A stretch of DNA of 64,000 nt from Streptomyces qinglanensis (GTDB taxonomy: Bacteria > Actinomycetota > Actinomycetes > Streptomycetales > Streptomycetaceae), in the NCBI RefSeq assembly GCF_900111245.1, contig NZ_FOGO01000011.1:62001-126000 (forward strand), read 5' to 3'. Below are positions 52,656 through 61,683 of the stretch, in pieces. Under the pieces are notes generated by a model that made no database searches, was not told where the DNA came from, and saw nothing but the letters and a program-made list of their open reading frames with translations. Position numbers and translations under genes: made by a program. Numbering within the stretch: position 1 is the stretch's first letter; each line of letters begins with the position of its first letter.

Positions 52656-52679
52656 GGCACGGAGGCACGGAGGCACGGG
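52656..52679. repeat. Three tandem 8-base repeats in the trpS-rocD promoter gap
   Basis: GGCACGGA, GGCACGGA, GGCACGGG. The 248-base gap between divergent trpS and rocD must hold both promoters. Confidence 0.6.
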
Positions 52680-52813
52680 GGCTCACGGCCCGGGCGGGGG
52701 CGCGCGGAGGAACTGATCGGGCGCTCCCACACCCACCGCCTGCCGAGGGACGATAGAAAGGTGCGGCCCCACCGGGCAGGTACGCCGGTATGCACGGAGG
52801 AACGGAGACGACG

Positions 52814-54040
52814 ATGTCGACGCAGCCCACCCTCTCAAGCGCCTCGAGCGCGCAGAGCATCGCCACAGCGGAGGCTCACAGCGCGCACAATTACCATCCC
52901 CTCCCTGTCGTCATCGCCACCGCGGACGGCGCGTGGGTGACCGACGTCGAGGGCCGCCGCTATCTCGACATGCTGGCCGGTTACTCGGCGCTGAATTTCG
53001 GCCACCGCAACCCGCGCCTGATCGAGGCGGCCAAGGCCCAGCTCGACCGGGCCACCCTCACCTCCCGCGCCTTCCACAACGACCGCTTCGCGGACTTCGC
53101 CGCGCAGCTCGCGGAGCTGTGCGGCATGGAGATGGTGCTGCCCATGAACACCGGCGCCGAGGCGGTGGAGACCGCGGTCAAGACGGCGCGCAAGTGGGGC
53201 TACCAGGTCAAGGGGGTCCCCGACGGGCAGGCGAAGATCGTCGTCGCCGCCAACAACTTCCACGGCCGCACCACGACGATCATCAGCTTTTCCACCGACG
53301 AGGAGGCCCGAGCCGACTACGGACCGTACACGCCGGGCTTCGAGGTCGTCCCCTACGGCGATCTCGCGGCGCTGGAGGAGGCCGTCGACGCGCACACGGT
53401 GGCCGTCCTCCTGGAGCCGATCCAGGGCGAGGCGGGCGTTCTGGAGCCTCCGCCCGGGTACCTCGCCGGGGTCCGTGAGCTGACCCGCTCCCGCGGGGTG
53501 CTGTTCATCGCCGACGAGATCCAGTCCGGCCTCGGCCGCACCGGCGCCACCTTCGCCTGCGAGCAGGAGGGCGTCGTCCCCGACATGTACGTGCTGGGCA
53601 AGGCGCTGGGCGGCGGCGTGGTGCCCGTCTCGGCCGTCGTCTCCACCCGCGAGGTGCTGGGCGTCTTCCGCCCCGGCGAGCACGGCTCGACGTTCGGCGG
53701 CAACCCGCTGGCCTGCGCGGTGGCGCTGGAGGTCCTGGACATGCTGCGCAGCGGCGAGTACCAGCAGCGCGCCAAGGACCTGGGCGAGCACCTGCACCGG
53801 GAGCTTCGCGGGCTCCCGACCACGGCCGTCCGCGAGGTCCGCGGCCGCGGCCTGTGGGCGGGGGTCGACATCGACCCGTCGTACGGCACCGGCCGCGAGA
53901 TCTCCGAACGGCTGCTGGCCCGCGGGGTCCTGGCCAAGGACACCCACGGCTCCACCATCCGGCTGGCCCCGCCGCTGTGCATCTCCCGGGAGGACCTGGA
54001 CTGGGGCCTGGACCAGCTCAGGTCCGTGCTCACGAGCTGA
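52814..54040 (+). CDS. rocD: Ornithine-oxo-acid aminotransferase
   Basis: A 408-residue class III PLP aminotransferase that converts ornithine plus 2-oxoglutarate to glutamate semialdehyde. Marks: AHNYHPLPVV (ornithine-transaminase opening), NTGAEAVETAVKTARKWGY, FHGRTTTIISFS, the PLP-ring Asp in FIADEIQSGLGRTG, and the Schiff-base Lys in VLGKALGGGVVPVSA. ATG 52814 is chosen for the GGAGGAACGGAG upstream; an ATG at 52790 is less likely. It stands alone with a strong terminator, so arginine-catabolism partners are elsewhere. Confidence 0.95.
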   Translation: MSTQPTLSSASSAQSIATAEAHSAHNYHPLPVVIATADGAWVTDVEGRRYLDMLAGYSALNFGHRNPRLIEAAKAQLDRATLTSRAFHNDRFADFAAQLAELCGMEMVLPMNTGAEAVETAVKTARKWGYQVKGVPDGQAKIVVAANNFHGRTTTIISFSTDEEARADYGPYTPGFEVVPYGDLAALEEAVDAHTVAVLLEPIQGEAGVLEPPPGYLAGVRELTRSRGVLFIADEIQSGLGRTGATFACEQEGVVPDMYVLGKALGGGVVPVSAVVSTREVLGVFRPGEHGSTFGGNPLACAVALEVLDMLRSGEYQQRAKDLGEHLHRELRGLPTTAVREVRGRGLWAGVDIDPSYGTGREISERLLARGVLAKDTHGSTIRLAPPLCISREDLDWGLDQLRSVLTS

Positions 54041-54072
54041 CCCCGCTGCCGCGGCCGACACGGCCCGCACGG

Positions 54073-54113
54073 CACGGCGCCGCCGCCCGGTCCCTCCGGG
54101 CGGCGGCGCCGTG
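54073..54113. terminator. Bidirectional terminator between rocD and the secreted-protein gene
   Basis: A perfect 18-bp stem (CACGGCGCCGCCGCCCGG and its complement) with a 5-base loop, 32 bases after rocD and 23 bases from the convergent stop. Confidence 0.88.
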
Positions 54114-54136
54114 TGCGTCGCGGGTGACCTGCTGGG

Positions 54137-54520
54137 TCACTCCTTGAACGTCGTGGTGTGGCAGATGTTGCCGGGGCCGTTCCAGCAGATCACCATCTTG
54201 TACGTCCACGGGTGGGTGATCTCGCGCTTCATGTAGTCGCACCCCGCGTCCCCGCCGTCGTCGACGGTGCCCATCAGCGCCCACGGCCCCTGGTCGATGT
54301 AGAGCCGCCCGGTGACGCCGTAGCCGTCCTTCTGCGTGTCGCAGATCTTGAACGTGTCCGGGTCGGGGTCCAGGTGTGCCATGTAGCCGACCTGGTGGCC
54401 GTCGATGTCGCTCAAGATGTTGTACGTGTCCCCGGCGGCGGCCGACCCGGTCACCCCGATGACCAGCCCCACAGCGGCACATGAGACAGCGAATGCACGG
54501 GCCACTCGTCTCCTGAGCAC
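54137..54520 (-). CDS. Small secreted four-cysteine protein, unknown function
   Basis: A 127-residue protein starting at GTG 54520, with GGGAGGAG 8 bases upstream. A clear Sec signal (MLRRRVARAFAVSC, cleavage after GSAAA) leaves about 95 mature residues. The mature part has four Cys (KICDTQ, AGCDYM, VICWNG, NICHTT), suggesting two disulfides, and is rich in Tyr/Trp and Gly, as in small beta-sheet exoproteins. No family recognised. It converges on rocD across a terminator and looks monocistronic. Confidence 0.72.
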   Translation of the reverse strand: MLRRRVARAFAVSCAAVGLVIGVTGSAAAGDTYNILSDIDGHQVGYMAHLDPDPDTFKICDTQKDGYGVTGRLYIDQGPWALMGTVDDGGDAGCDYMKREITHPWTYKMVICWNGPGNICHTTTFKE

Positions 54521-54716
54521 GTTCGAACTCCTCCCGGTCAGCTGAAATCTTGTCGGGAACACAACATCATCTACACGTGTGCGTCAAGAGTGTGCACAGA
54601 CAGTGAAGACCGTCGGAGCCGACTCTCATCCCCGACACCGCAGACGACCCGAACTGCACCGGGAGGCACGGGACTTCGTGACTGCCCGACGGGCAGGGCC
54701 GCCACCTGCGGCGCTC

Positions 54717-56258
54717 CTACGGACCGCCCGACCCGCACGCCAGCGCCCCGCACAGGGCGTCCAGCGCGGCGGTGCAGGCGTGTTCGGGCGGGGTGCCGTA
54801 GCCGACCACCAGCGCCGGGTCCGGCGGCGGCTGGGCGGGGGCCGCCGGGTGCCGGAAGGCGGACAGCGGGTCGAGGGCGACCCCGGCGCGGTGCAGCGCG
54901 CGCAGGGCGTCCGCTTCCGTCGTGCCCGGCGGCAGACGGAGGAGGGCGTGCAGGCCCGCGGCGATACCGGTGGCACGCACCTCGGGGACGCGGGCGGCCA
55001 GTCGGCCGACGAGTCGGTCGCGGCGTGCGCGGTAGCGCTGCCGCATGGCGCGTACGTGACGGTCGTAGGCGCCGCGTTCCAGGAAGTCCGCGAGCGTGAG
55101 CTGGTCGAGGGCGCCGGTGGTCCACTCCGCAGGCGTCTTCGCCGCCAGCACCGCCTCCACGAGGTGGTCGGGCAGCACCATCCAGGCCAGCCGCAGAGCC
55201 GGCGCCAGGGCCTTGCTGGCGGTGCCCAGATGGACGACCCGGTCGGGGTCGAGCCCCTGCAAAGCCCCCACGGGCTCCCTGTCGTACCGGAACTCGCCGT
55301 CGTAGTCGTCCTCCAGCACCAGCCCGCCGGTCCGCCCGGCCCAGTCCACGACCGCCGCCCTGCGGTCGGGATGCAGCGGGACGCCGACCGGGTACTGGTG
55401 CGCGGGGGTCAGCAGCACGGCGCGGACGCCGGCGAAGCGCGGCTCGGAGTCCAGCAGCGGGGTGCGGGCGCCGTGCGCGTCCACCGGCAGCGGACGGGTG
55501 CGGCCCGGGGCGGACTCCAGCAGTTCGCGGTGGAAGGGCAGCCCGTACTCCTCGACGGCCAGCTCCCCCGGCACCGCGCGGGCCAGCAGCGCCAGCCCCT
55601 GCCCGAAACCGGCGCACACCACGATGCGTTCCGGCGCCGCGCGCACCCCGCGGGACCGGGCCAGGTAGTCGGCGAGGGCCCGCCGCAGCTCCGCGGTGCC
55701 GCGCGGATCGCCGTGCGAGAAGGCGGCCGCGGGCGCGGCGGTCAGCGCGCGGCGCGCCGAGGCCAGCCAGGCCGAGCGCGGGAACGCCGAGACATCCGGC
55801 GCCCCGGTGCGCAGATCGTGCCGGGGGCGCTCAGCGCAGCGCCGGTACCGCGAGAGCACACCGCTTCCGGCGCCGCCGGGCCGGTGCGGGGTGCGCGGGC
55901 GGCCGGGCGGCAGCGGCTCCGCGCGCTCCGCCACCCGGGTGCCCGACCCCTGCCGCGCCGACAGCCACCCCTCCGCGACGAGTTCGGCGTACGCGGCGGC
56001 GACCGTGTTGCGGGCCAGCCCGAGGTCGGCGGCGAGCGCGCGGGAGGACGGCAGCCGGGTGCCCGGGGTGAGCCGTCCGCTGCGGACCGCGTCGCGGAGG
56101 GCGGCCAGCAGGGCGGCGCGAGGCCGGTGCGTGCCGGAATCGCCGGTCGGGCCGAGGGCCAGGTCCAGGTGGAGGTCGCTGCCGGTGCGGGGCGCGCGGG
56201 ATGCGCGAGACGCCCGGGAGCCGGCCCCGGAAGAAGAATTGGCCCACGAATCTGCCAT
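54717..56258 (-). CDS. MocR-type regulator (GntR DNA-binding plus PLP aminotransferase-like domain)
   Basis: A 513-residue protein. Residues about 40-110 are a GntR-type winged helix (ALRDAVRSGRLTPGTRLPSS, then RNTVAAAYAELVAEGWL). From about 165 onwards is a fold-type I aminotransferase domain with VLEDDYDGEFRYDR and the PLP Lys in TASKALAPALRLAW. The bound PLP or an amino-acid adduct is expected to control DNA binding, as in PdxR and GabR. The gene is divergent from an AhpD-like gene with only 46 bases between, and an inverted repeat fills that space. Start ATG 56258. Confidence 0.92.
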   Translation of the reverse strand: MADSWANSSSGAGSRASRASRAPRTGSDLHLDLALGPTGDSGTHRPRAALLAALRDAVRSGRLTPGTRLPSSRALAADLGLARNTVAAAYAELVAEGWLSARQGSGTRVAERAEPLPPGRPRTPHRPGGAGSGVLSRYRRCAERPRHDLRTGAPDVSAFPRSAWLASARRALTAAPAAAFSHGDPRGTAELRRALADYLARSRGVRAAPERIVVCAGFGQGLALLARAVPGELAVEEYGLPFHRELLESAPGRTRPLPVDAHGARTPLLDSEPRFAGVRAVLLTPAHQYPVGVPLHPDRRAAVVDWAGRTGGLVLEDDYDGEFRYDREPVGALQGLDPDRVVHLGTASKALAPALRLAWMVLPDHLVEAVLAAKTPAEWTTGALDQLTLADFLERGAYDRHVRAMRQRYRARRDRLVGRLAARVPEVRATGIAAGLHALLRLPPGTTEADALRALHRAGVALDPLSAFRHPAAPAQPPPDPALVVGYGTPPEHACTAALDALCGALACGSGGP

Positions 56259-56288
56259 GGAAGTGGACCATACACATGAACCACTTCC
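56259..56288. promoter_or_regulatory. Probable MocR operator in the divergent promoter
   Basis: GGAAGTGG and CCACTTCC, 14 bases apart. The left arm continues as GTGGACCA, close to the GTGG-type half sites reported for PdxR/MocR regulators. It covers nearly the whole 46-base gap, so binding should block both promoters. Confidence 0.55.
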
Positions 56289-56304
56289 GCATAGGCTCGC
56301 AGCC

Positions 56305-56778
56305 ATGACGACCACACCGCGGATGGACATCTGGCAGACCGCCCCCCGGATGATGAAGGGCATGTACGCCTTCCAGCAGGCCGCCTCGGCGGCGGGGCTC
56401 GAACCCGTGATCGGCGAGCTGGTCAAGATCCGCGCCTCGCAGATCAACCGCTGCGCCTACTGCCTGGACATGCACCTCGCCGACGCCCGCAAGGCGGGCG
56501 AGTCGCAACTGCGGCTGGACCTGCTCGCCGCCTGGGAGGAGAGCGGCGACCTGTTCACGGAGCGGGAGCAGGCCGCACTCGCCCTGACGGAGGCCGTCAC
56601 CGAACTGACGGACGGCTTCGTGCCCGACGCGGTGTACGCGCGCGCCGCCGCGCACTTCGAGGAGGCCGAACTCGCGGCGCTGATCGGGCAGATCGTGGCC
56701 ATCAACGCCTGGAACCGGTTCAACGTGACCGTGCGGGGCCTTCCGCAGAGCCTGCACGACAGCGGTCGGACCGCCTGA
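56305..56778 (+). CDS. AhpD-like/carboxymuconolactone decarboxylase-family protein
   Basis: A 157-residue helical protein with the redox motif CAYCLDMHLADARKAG near residue 51, i.e. the CxxC plus His of AhpD-type alkylhydroperoxidases. The opening MDIWQTAPRMMKGMYAFQQA is typical of a common actinobacterial branch. It could reduce peroxides via lipoamide or NADH-linked carriers. Its stop overlaps the ATG of the next gene (TGATG). Likely target of the divergent MocR regulator. Confidence 0.92.
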   Translation: MTTTPRMDIWQTAPRMMKGMYAFQQAASAAGLEPVIGELVKIRASQINRCAYCLDMHLADARKAGESQLRLDLLAAWEESGDLFTEREQAALALTEAVTELTDGFVPDAVYARAAAHFEEAELAALIGQIVAINAWNRFNVTVRGLPQSLHDSGRTA

Positions 56779-57518
56779 TGCGCACCGCGGACCACGCTGC
56801 GGCTGCGGCCCGGCTCCGCCGCCTGCACCACGACCGGAAGCCGGGCGAGGCGCTGGTGCTGCCCGGCGCCTGGGACCCGGCCTCCGCCCGGATCTTCGCC
56901 CAGGCGGGGTTCTGCGCGCTGGCCACCCCCAGCGCCGGGGTGGCGGCCTCGCTCGGACACGAGGACGGCGCATGCCCCGCCGACGAGATGTTCGCAGCCG
57001 TCGCCCGGATCACCCGCGCCGTCACCATCCCGGTGAGCGCGGACATCGAACGGGGATACGGGCTGCCCCCGGCCGAGATCGCCGCGCGCCTCCGTGCCGC
57101 CGGAGCTGTCGGCTGCAACCTGGAGGACTCGGCGGACGGAGTGCTGCTGCCGACCGAGGAGCAGGCCGGCTTCCTGGCGGACGTACGGGCCGCGCTGGGC
57201 TCCGCACCCTTCCTGAACGCACGGATCGACGTCTACATCCGGGGCGCCGAGGAGCCGCTCGCGGAGGCGCTGGCACGGGGCAGCGCCTACGTCGCGGCGG
57301 GCGCGGACGGGGTGTATCCGATCGGCGCACCGACGGAGGACCTCGCGGTCCTCGCCCGCGCGCTGCCGGTGCCGGTCAACGCGCTGGCCCAGGAAGACGG
57401 CCCCCACCCCGCGGAGCTGGCCGCCGCCGGTGCGGCGCGGGTCACCTTCGGCGGCGGCCTCGCGGCCCGCGCCTACGCGGGCGTCCAGGCCCTCGCGGAC
57501 CACCTGCTCGCCTCCTGA
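56778..57518 (+). CDS. Isocitrate lyase/PEP mutase-superfamily protein
   Basis: A 246-residue TIM-barrel enzyme of the ICL/PEPM group. Marks: ALVLPGAWDPASARIFAQAG, ATPSAGVAASLGHEDG, the metal-binding SADIERGYG (usual form D-x-D-x-GYG, with Glu-Arg here) and GCNLEDS. The mobile-loop KKCG motif of true isocitrate lyases is missing, so a C-C or P-C lyase or mutase on another oxo acid is likely. Coupled to the AhpD-like gene and followed by a strong terminator, it completes a two-gene MocR-controlled operon. Confidence 0.9.
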   Translation: MRTADHAAAAARLRRLHHDRKPGEALVLPGAWDPASARIFAQAGFCALATPSAGVAASLGHEDGACPADEMFAAVARITRAVTIPVSADIERGYGLPPAEIAARLRAAGAVGCNLEDSADGVLLPTEEQAGFLADVRAALGSAPFLNARIDVYIRGAEEPLAEALARGSAYVAAGADGVYPIGAPTEDLAVLARALPVPVNALAQEDGPHPAELAAAGAARVTFGGGLAARAYAGVQALADHLLAS

Positions 57519-57523
57519 CGCCG

Positions 57524-57545
57524 GGCGCCCCCTTGCGGGGGCGCC
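57524..57545 (+). terminator. Terminator after the PEP-mutase-like gene
   Basis: A 9-bp stem (GGCGCCCCC and GGGGGCGCC) with a TTGC loop, 5 bases after the stop. Confidence 0.85.
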
Positions 57546-57931
57546 GCAACGGACGGTGTTGCGGCGGTCTCCTCTCGCGTCCGTCCCGATGCGCTGAGGA
57601 CCACGGACGAAGTTGGCGCTTGCCGCACCCAACTCCTTCCGCAGCAGGCCCGAAAGGCTCCGGAGCGCGGCGCGGATGTCAGCCGCCGCAGCAGCTCTCG
57701 CGGAGTGCGAGGCGACGTTCCCGCGATGCGCACTCCGCCCACTGACATCGCGCAGGGGCTGTACAGCAGACCCGGATCGTTCCCCCCTCGGTATGCAACT
57801 CGCGTCTGTTGTCTGCGAGCAAAAATTTCCGAGCGGAATGTGTGCGCCCTCTGGATCTGAGTCGCCACGGTGTGGAACCGTCGCAGGCGCTTCCGGCCAG
57901 AGCGGTCGGGGGCTGATTCCCAGGGGGGAAG
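57546..57931 (+). promoter_or_regulatory. 386-base leader/promoter region of the second RHS gene with nested inverted repeats
   Basis: No gene. Two nested inverted repeats are present: GATGTCAG (57675-57682) with CTGACATC (57742-57749), and inside it GCGGAGTGCG (57700-57709) with CGCACTCCGC (57729-57738). The region 57800-57850 is AT-richer (AAAAATTTCC) and may hold the promoter. GGGGGGAAG precedes the RHS start. Confidence 0.45.
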
Positions 57932-60900
57932 ATGCTGTTACGTGCTTCAGGCACGTCCATGTGGCGTGCCCGAAAACAGTCCAGACGTTCCGTCACTGCC
58001 GCGATCGCCCTGCTGGCGGCTACCGCGACCGGCGCGGCGGCGCTTCCGGCCACCGCGAGTGCCGCGGCCCCGGCGAAGGGGGCGCCGGGTTCGGCGTGGG
58101 GCACGAGCCGGCCGGACGCAAAGGTCCCGCCGGTGAAGGTGGGAGAGACCGAACCGGCCGCCGACGAGGATGAGGCCGAGCCCTCCCCGGAGGTGGCGGC
58201 CTGGCGCACGGCGCAGCAGGAACGCGCCGATCGGCCGTCCGGCGCCACCGAGGAGAAGAAGACACGAAAGTCCGCAGCGGCCGCGTCGGACGTCGTACCG
58301 GAAGGACAGGGGGACGTTCCCTGGCACGGGATATCCGACTTCCGGATCACCGACTCCCTGGTGGCCCGGGTCAACTACTCGACCGGCAACCTGATGCTGG
58401 CGGCGACCGACTTCGACATCTCCGGCGTCGGCCGGAGACTGCAACTCACCCGCACGTACAACTCGCTCGACGCCCCCTGGGGCAGAATGTCGCAGCGCTG
58501 GTGGCAGGGGTATGAGCGCTACCTGCACCTCGCCGACGACGAGGTCGTCCTCTACGGCAAGACCGGCGAGAGTCTCCGTTTCGCCAAGGACGGCGACGCG
58601 TACACCACGCCCAAGGGCTACTCCGAGGATCTGGAGAAGAACTCGGACGGCACCTACACCCTCACCGACCGCAAGTCGGGCGTGAAGGACACCTACAACG
58701 AGTACGGCAGTCTGACGAAGATCACCGACAGGAACCACGGCGAGATCACCGTGGCCCAACACGACGAAGACGGCGAGAACAAGGGCTTCAAGCTCACCGG
58801 CAAGCGTTCGGGGCGCTGGATCGACCTGGTGAAGACGGACGCCTCGCAGTGGCAGGCCAAGGACCACACTGGCCGCACCGCCGTCTTCGACCTCAACAGC
58901 GCGGGCGACCTGGCCAAGACCACCGACACCGAGGGAAAGACCACCACCTTCGGCTACGACTCCTCCCGCCGTCTGACGAGGATCACCACGCCGGAGGGGC
59001 GGGTGACGGTCTTCACCTACGACGACCGGAACCGGGTCACCTCCATGCTGCGGGCCACCCACTTCAACGGTGACGAGCACGCGGGCCCCACCTACCGCTA
59101 CAGCTACACCGCCGACGCCCCGGACAAGGCGGGCACCACAACCGTCACCGACCCGCTGGGCGACGCGACCGAGTACGAACACAACAGCGACGGCGAGGTC
59201 TCCGAGGTCACCGACCCGCTGGGGCACCACCGTTCCCGCACCTATGACGCCAACCGCAACCTGGCCACCGCCACCGACGCGATGGGCACCGGCGGCAACC
59301 CGGGCAACGTGACCGCCTACGGGTGGGACGGGCGCAACAACCCGACCTCGGCCACGCTGCCCACCGGCGCGACCAGTTCCCTGACCGGCTACCAGACCAT
59401 CGCCGGGGCCGACCTGCCCGGCACGGTCGAGATGCCCGACGGCCAGGAGACGGAGTACTCCTACGACACCAAGGGCAACACCACCTCCGTCGCGGTATCC
59501 GGCGACGGCGGCGGCGAGCGCACCATGGACTACAACGAGACCGACCCGGACTGCGGGGGTTTCGAGGGCCAGGTGTGCTCGGTGACAGACGAGCGGGACA
59601 AGAAGACGAAGTTCTCCTACGACGACCACGGCAACCTGACCGAGGCCGACCCGCCCTCCCCGATGGGTGAGACGACCTACACCTATGACGAGAAGGGCCG
59701 CCCGGCCACCGTCACCGACGGCCGCGGCATCGAACTCACCTACAGCTACGACCAGCGCGACCGGGTCACCAAGGTCACCGGCCCCTCCAAGACGGTCACC
59801 TACCACTACGACGGGGACGGCAACCTGCGCCAGCGCGACGACAGCACCGGTGTGGTCAAGTACGCCTTCGACCCGCTGTCCCGTGAGACCGTGCGCACCC
59901 TCCAGGACGGCTCCCAGACGGTGCTGACCTACACCGCCGACGGCAACGTCGCCTCGTACGAGGACCCCGGCGGCACCACCCGGTACCGCTACGACGCTGC
60001 CAACCGCCTCACCGACCTGACCGCGCCCGACGGCAAGAAGACCACCTACGGGTACAACAACAACGACACCCGCACCTCCACCACCTACCCCGGTGGCACC
60101 GAGCAGGCCATCACGGTGGACAAGTCGAACCGTCCCACCCGGATCAAAGCCACCCACGGTGACACGACGCTGGTCGACCTGTCCTACACCTACAGCTACG
60201 CCTCGGGCGGCAAGACGGTCGACGGCACGAAGTTCCGCACCGTCACCGACGCCGTGGACGACCTGAAGCGCACCCACACCTACGACAGCGCGGGCCGCTT
60301 CTCCTACGCCGAGGAGACCAAGGACGGCGAGCGGAACAACTCCTGGCAGTACTGCTACGACCCGGCGGGCAACCTCACCTCACAAGGCATCACCGAAGGC
60401 TGCCCCCGCGGTACCACCTACGACTACAACGACGCCGGACAGATCACCCAGAAGAACGGCGACTACTCCGGCTGGTCCTACGACCGCGCCGGCAACGAAA
60501 CCTCCGGCGCCCCCACCCCGCAGACCGCCCGCACCAAGGGCACCTGGTCGGAGTTCTCCCAGCTCACCTCCACCACCGTGAGCGGGAAGACCTACGACGG
60601 CCAGTACGCCTCCACGGACAACAGCGAGCGCGTCAAGATCGGTGCCACCTACTTCCACCACGGCCCCCTCGGCCTCTCAGCCACCAGCACCGGCGGCCAG
60701 GACACAGGATTCGTCCGCGAAGCGCCGGGCACGCTGAATTCCGTGACGAGGGGCGGGAAGAGCTACTACTACCTGACCGACGCGCTCGGTTCCACGGTGG
60801 CGATGGTCGACGAGCAGGGGAAGAAGACAGCCTCGTACTACTACAGCCCCCGCGGTGTCACCATCGCCGACGAAGACGACGGCAAGGGCCAGCCCTACCG

Positions 60901-61309
60901 CTTCGCCGGCACCTACCAGGACGCCACCGCGATGTACCACATGGGCGCCCGCTACTACGACCCCCGCATCGGCCGCTTCACCCAACCCGACCCCTCCGGC
61001 CAGGAAAAGAACCCCTACCTCTACGCCGAAGGCGACCCGGTCAACCGCATCGACCCTGGAGGGCTTCTCGATGTTCCAGGAGCCGTGGGCAAGTTTCAGG
61101 ATGCAATGGACTTGGTCAGCATAGGAAAAGACCTGGCTTCCGGAGACTTCACAGAGGCAGCCAAGGGTTCTGCAAGTTTCACCGCTGGCTTCGTCGTCGG
61201 CACAGTGTGCACGGCAGCCACCGGCCCCGAGACGGGCTTCGTCTCATCCGTCGGCTGCTTTGCGGCCGGAGCCAACACCAGCGCCCTAGTGGAAAGCTGG
61301 CTATCCTAG
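57932..61309 (+). CDS. Sec-secreted RHS-repeat protein with hydrophobic C-terminal tail
   Basis: A 1125-residue exported protein with GGGGGGAAG just before its ATG. Residues 1-45 are a Sec signal with a long basic N-region. A Pro/Glu-rich linker leads to a beta domain (about 130-300, WHGISDFRITDSLVARVNYS, TRTYNSLDAPWG). YD/RHS repeats fill about 300-1000, ending with MGARYYDPRIGRFTQPDP and the DPGG boundary. The last 82 residues after LLDVPGA are variable, Gly/Ala-rich and partly membrane-prone (TAGFVVGTVCTAATG), with no nuclease motif. They could be a pore-forming or membrane-active tip. Export is by Sec, unlike the ESX-like RHS protein at 5778. Confidence 0.88.
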   Translation: MLLRASGTSMWRARKQSRRSVTAAIALLAATATGAAALPATASAAAPAKGAPGSAWGTSRPDAKVPPVKVGETEPAADEDEAEPSPEVAAWRTAQQERADRPSGATEEKKTRKSAAAASDVVPEGQGDVPWHGISDFRITDSLVARVNYSTGNLMLAATDFDISGVGRRLQLTRTYNSLDAPWGRMSQRWWQGYERYLHLADDEVVLYGKTGESLRFAKDGDAYTTPKGYSEDLEKNSDGTYTLTDRKSGVKDTYNEYGSLTKITDRNHGEITVAQHDEDGENKGFKLTGKRSGRWIDLVKTDASQWQAKDHTGRTAVFDLNSAGDLAKTTDTEGKTTTFGYDSSRRLTRITTPEGRVTVFTYDDRNRVTSMLRATHFNGDEHAGPTYRYSYTADAPDKAGTTTVTDPLGDATEYEHNSDGEVSEVTDPLGHHRSRTYDANRNLATATDAMGTGGNPGNVTAYGWDGRNNPTSATLPTGATSSLTGYQTIAGADLPGTVEMPDGQETEYSYDTKGNTTSVAVSGDGGGERTMDYNETDPDCGGFEGQVCSVTDERDKKTKFSYDDHGNLTEADPPSPMGETTYTYDEKGRPATVTDGRGIELTYSYDQRDRVTKVTGPSKTVTYHYDGDGNLRQRDDSTGVVKYAFDPLSRETVRTLQDGSQTVLTYTADGNVASYEDPGGTTRYRYDAANRLTDLTAPDGKKTTYGYNNNDTRTSTTYPGGTEQAITVDKSNRPTRIKATHGDTTLVDLSYTYSYASGGKTVDGTKFRTVTDAVDDLKRTHTYDSAGRFSYAEETKDGERNNSWQYCYDPAGNLTSQGITEGCPRGTTYDYNDAGQITQKNGDYSGWSYDRAGNETSGAPTPQTARTKGTWSEFSQLTSTTVSGKTYDGQYASTDNSERVKIGATYFHHGPLGLSATSTGGQDTGFVREAPGTLNSVTRGGKSYYYLTDALGSTVAMVDEQGKKTASYYYSPRGVTIADEDDGKGQPYRFAGTYQDATAMYHMGARYYDPRIGRFTQPDPSGQEKNPYLYAEGDPVNRIDPGGLLDVPGAVGKFQDAMDLVSIGKDLASGDFTEAAKGSASFTAGFVVGTVCTAATGPETGFVSSVGCFAAGANTSALVESWLS

Positions 61310-61322
61310 AGAAGGGAAAGAA

Positions 61323-61526
61323 ATGCCACGGCCGGACCTCCCGCCTTCAACACGGAGAGCAATGCTTCAAGTATTTCTGGCATTCGCACTCCTGTATGCC
61401 ATCTGGTTCCTGGTTGCCGTGACCACCGGGGGTGACATTCTCTCTTCCCTCAGCGCACCTCTGATTCTGGTACCCCCGGGCCTCGGAATTGCCTGGGTGC
61501 GTTATCGGAACCTCAAACGCGACTGA
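61323..61526 (+). CDS. Two-span membrane protein, candidate immunity protein of the second RHS protein
   Basis: A 67-residue protein 13 bases after the RHS stop, with GAAGGGAAAG upstream of its ATG. Two membrane spans (MLQVFLAFALLYAIWFLVAV and PLILVPPGLGIAWV) are joined by a short GGDILSSLSA loop, ending in a basic tail. An integral-membrane antidote fits a membrane-active toxin tip. The pairing is inferred from position, size and topology; no family was recognised. Confidence 0.65.
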   Translation: MPRPDLPPSTRRAMLQVFLAFALLYAIWFLVAVTTGGDILSSLSAPLILVPPGLGIAWVRYRNLKRD

Positions 61527-61683
61527 GGAACCGGGGTGAGCAATTCCAGAGCAAGGCGGGCGAGAGCGTATATCTGATCTCGAATCAGGCACAGCAGGTC
61601 GACACTCGTGGTTGACCGACCTGGCCTGTGCCGGACCCGTCGGTCCCGGCCAGACCCAGGACTCACCAACGAGGAGAAATCGG

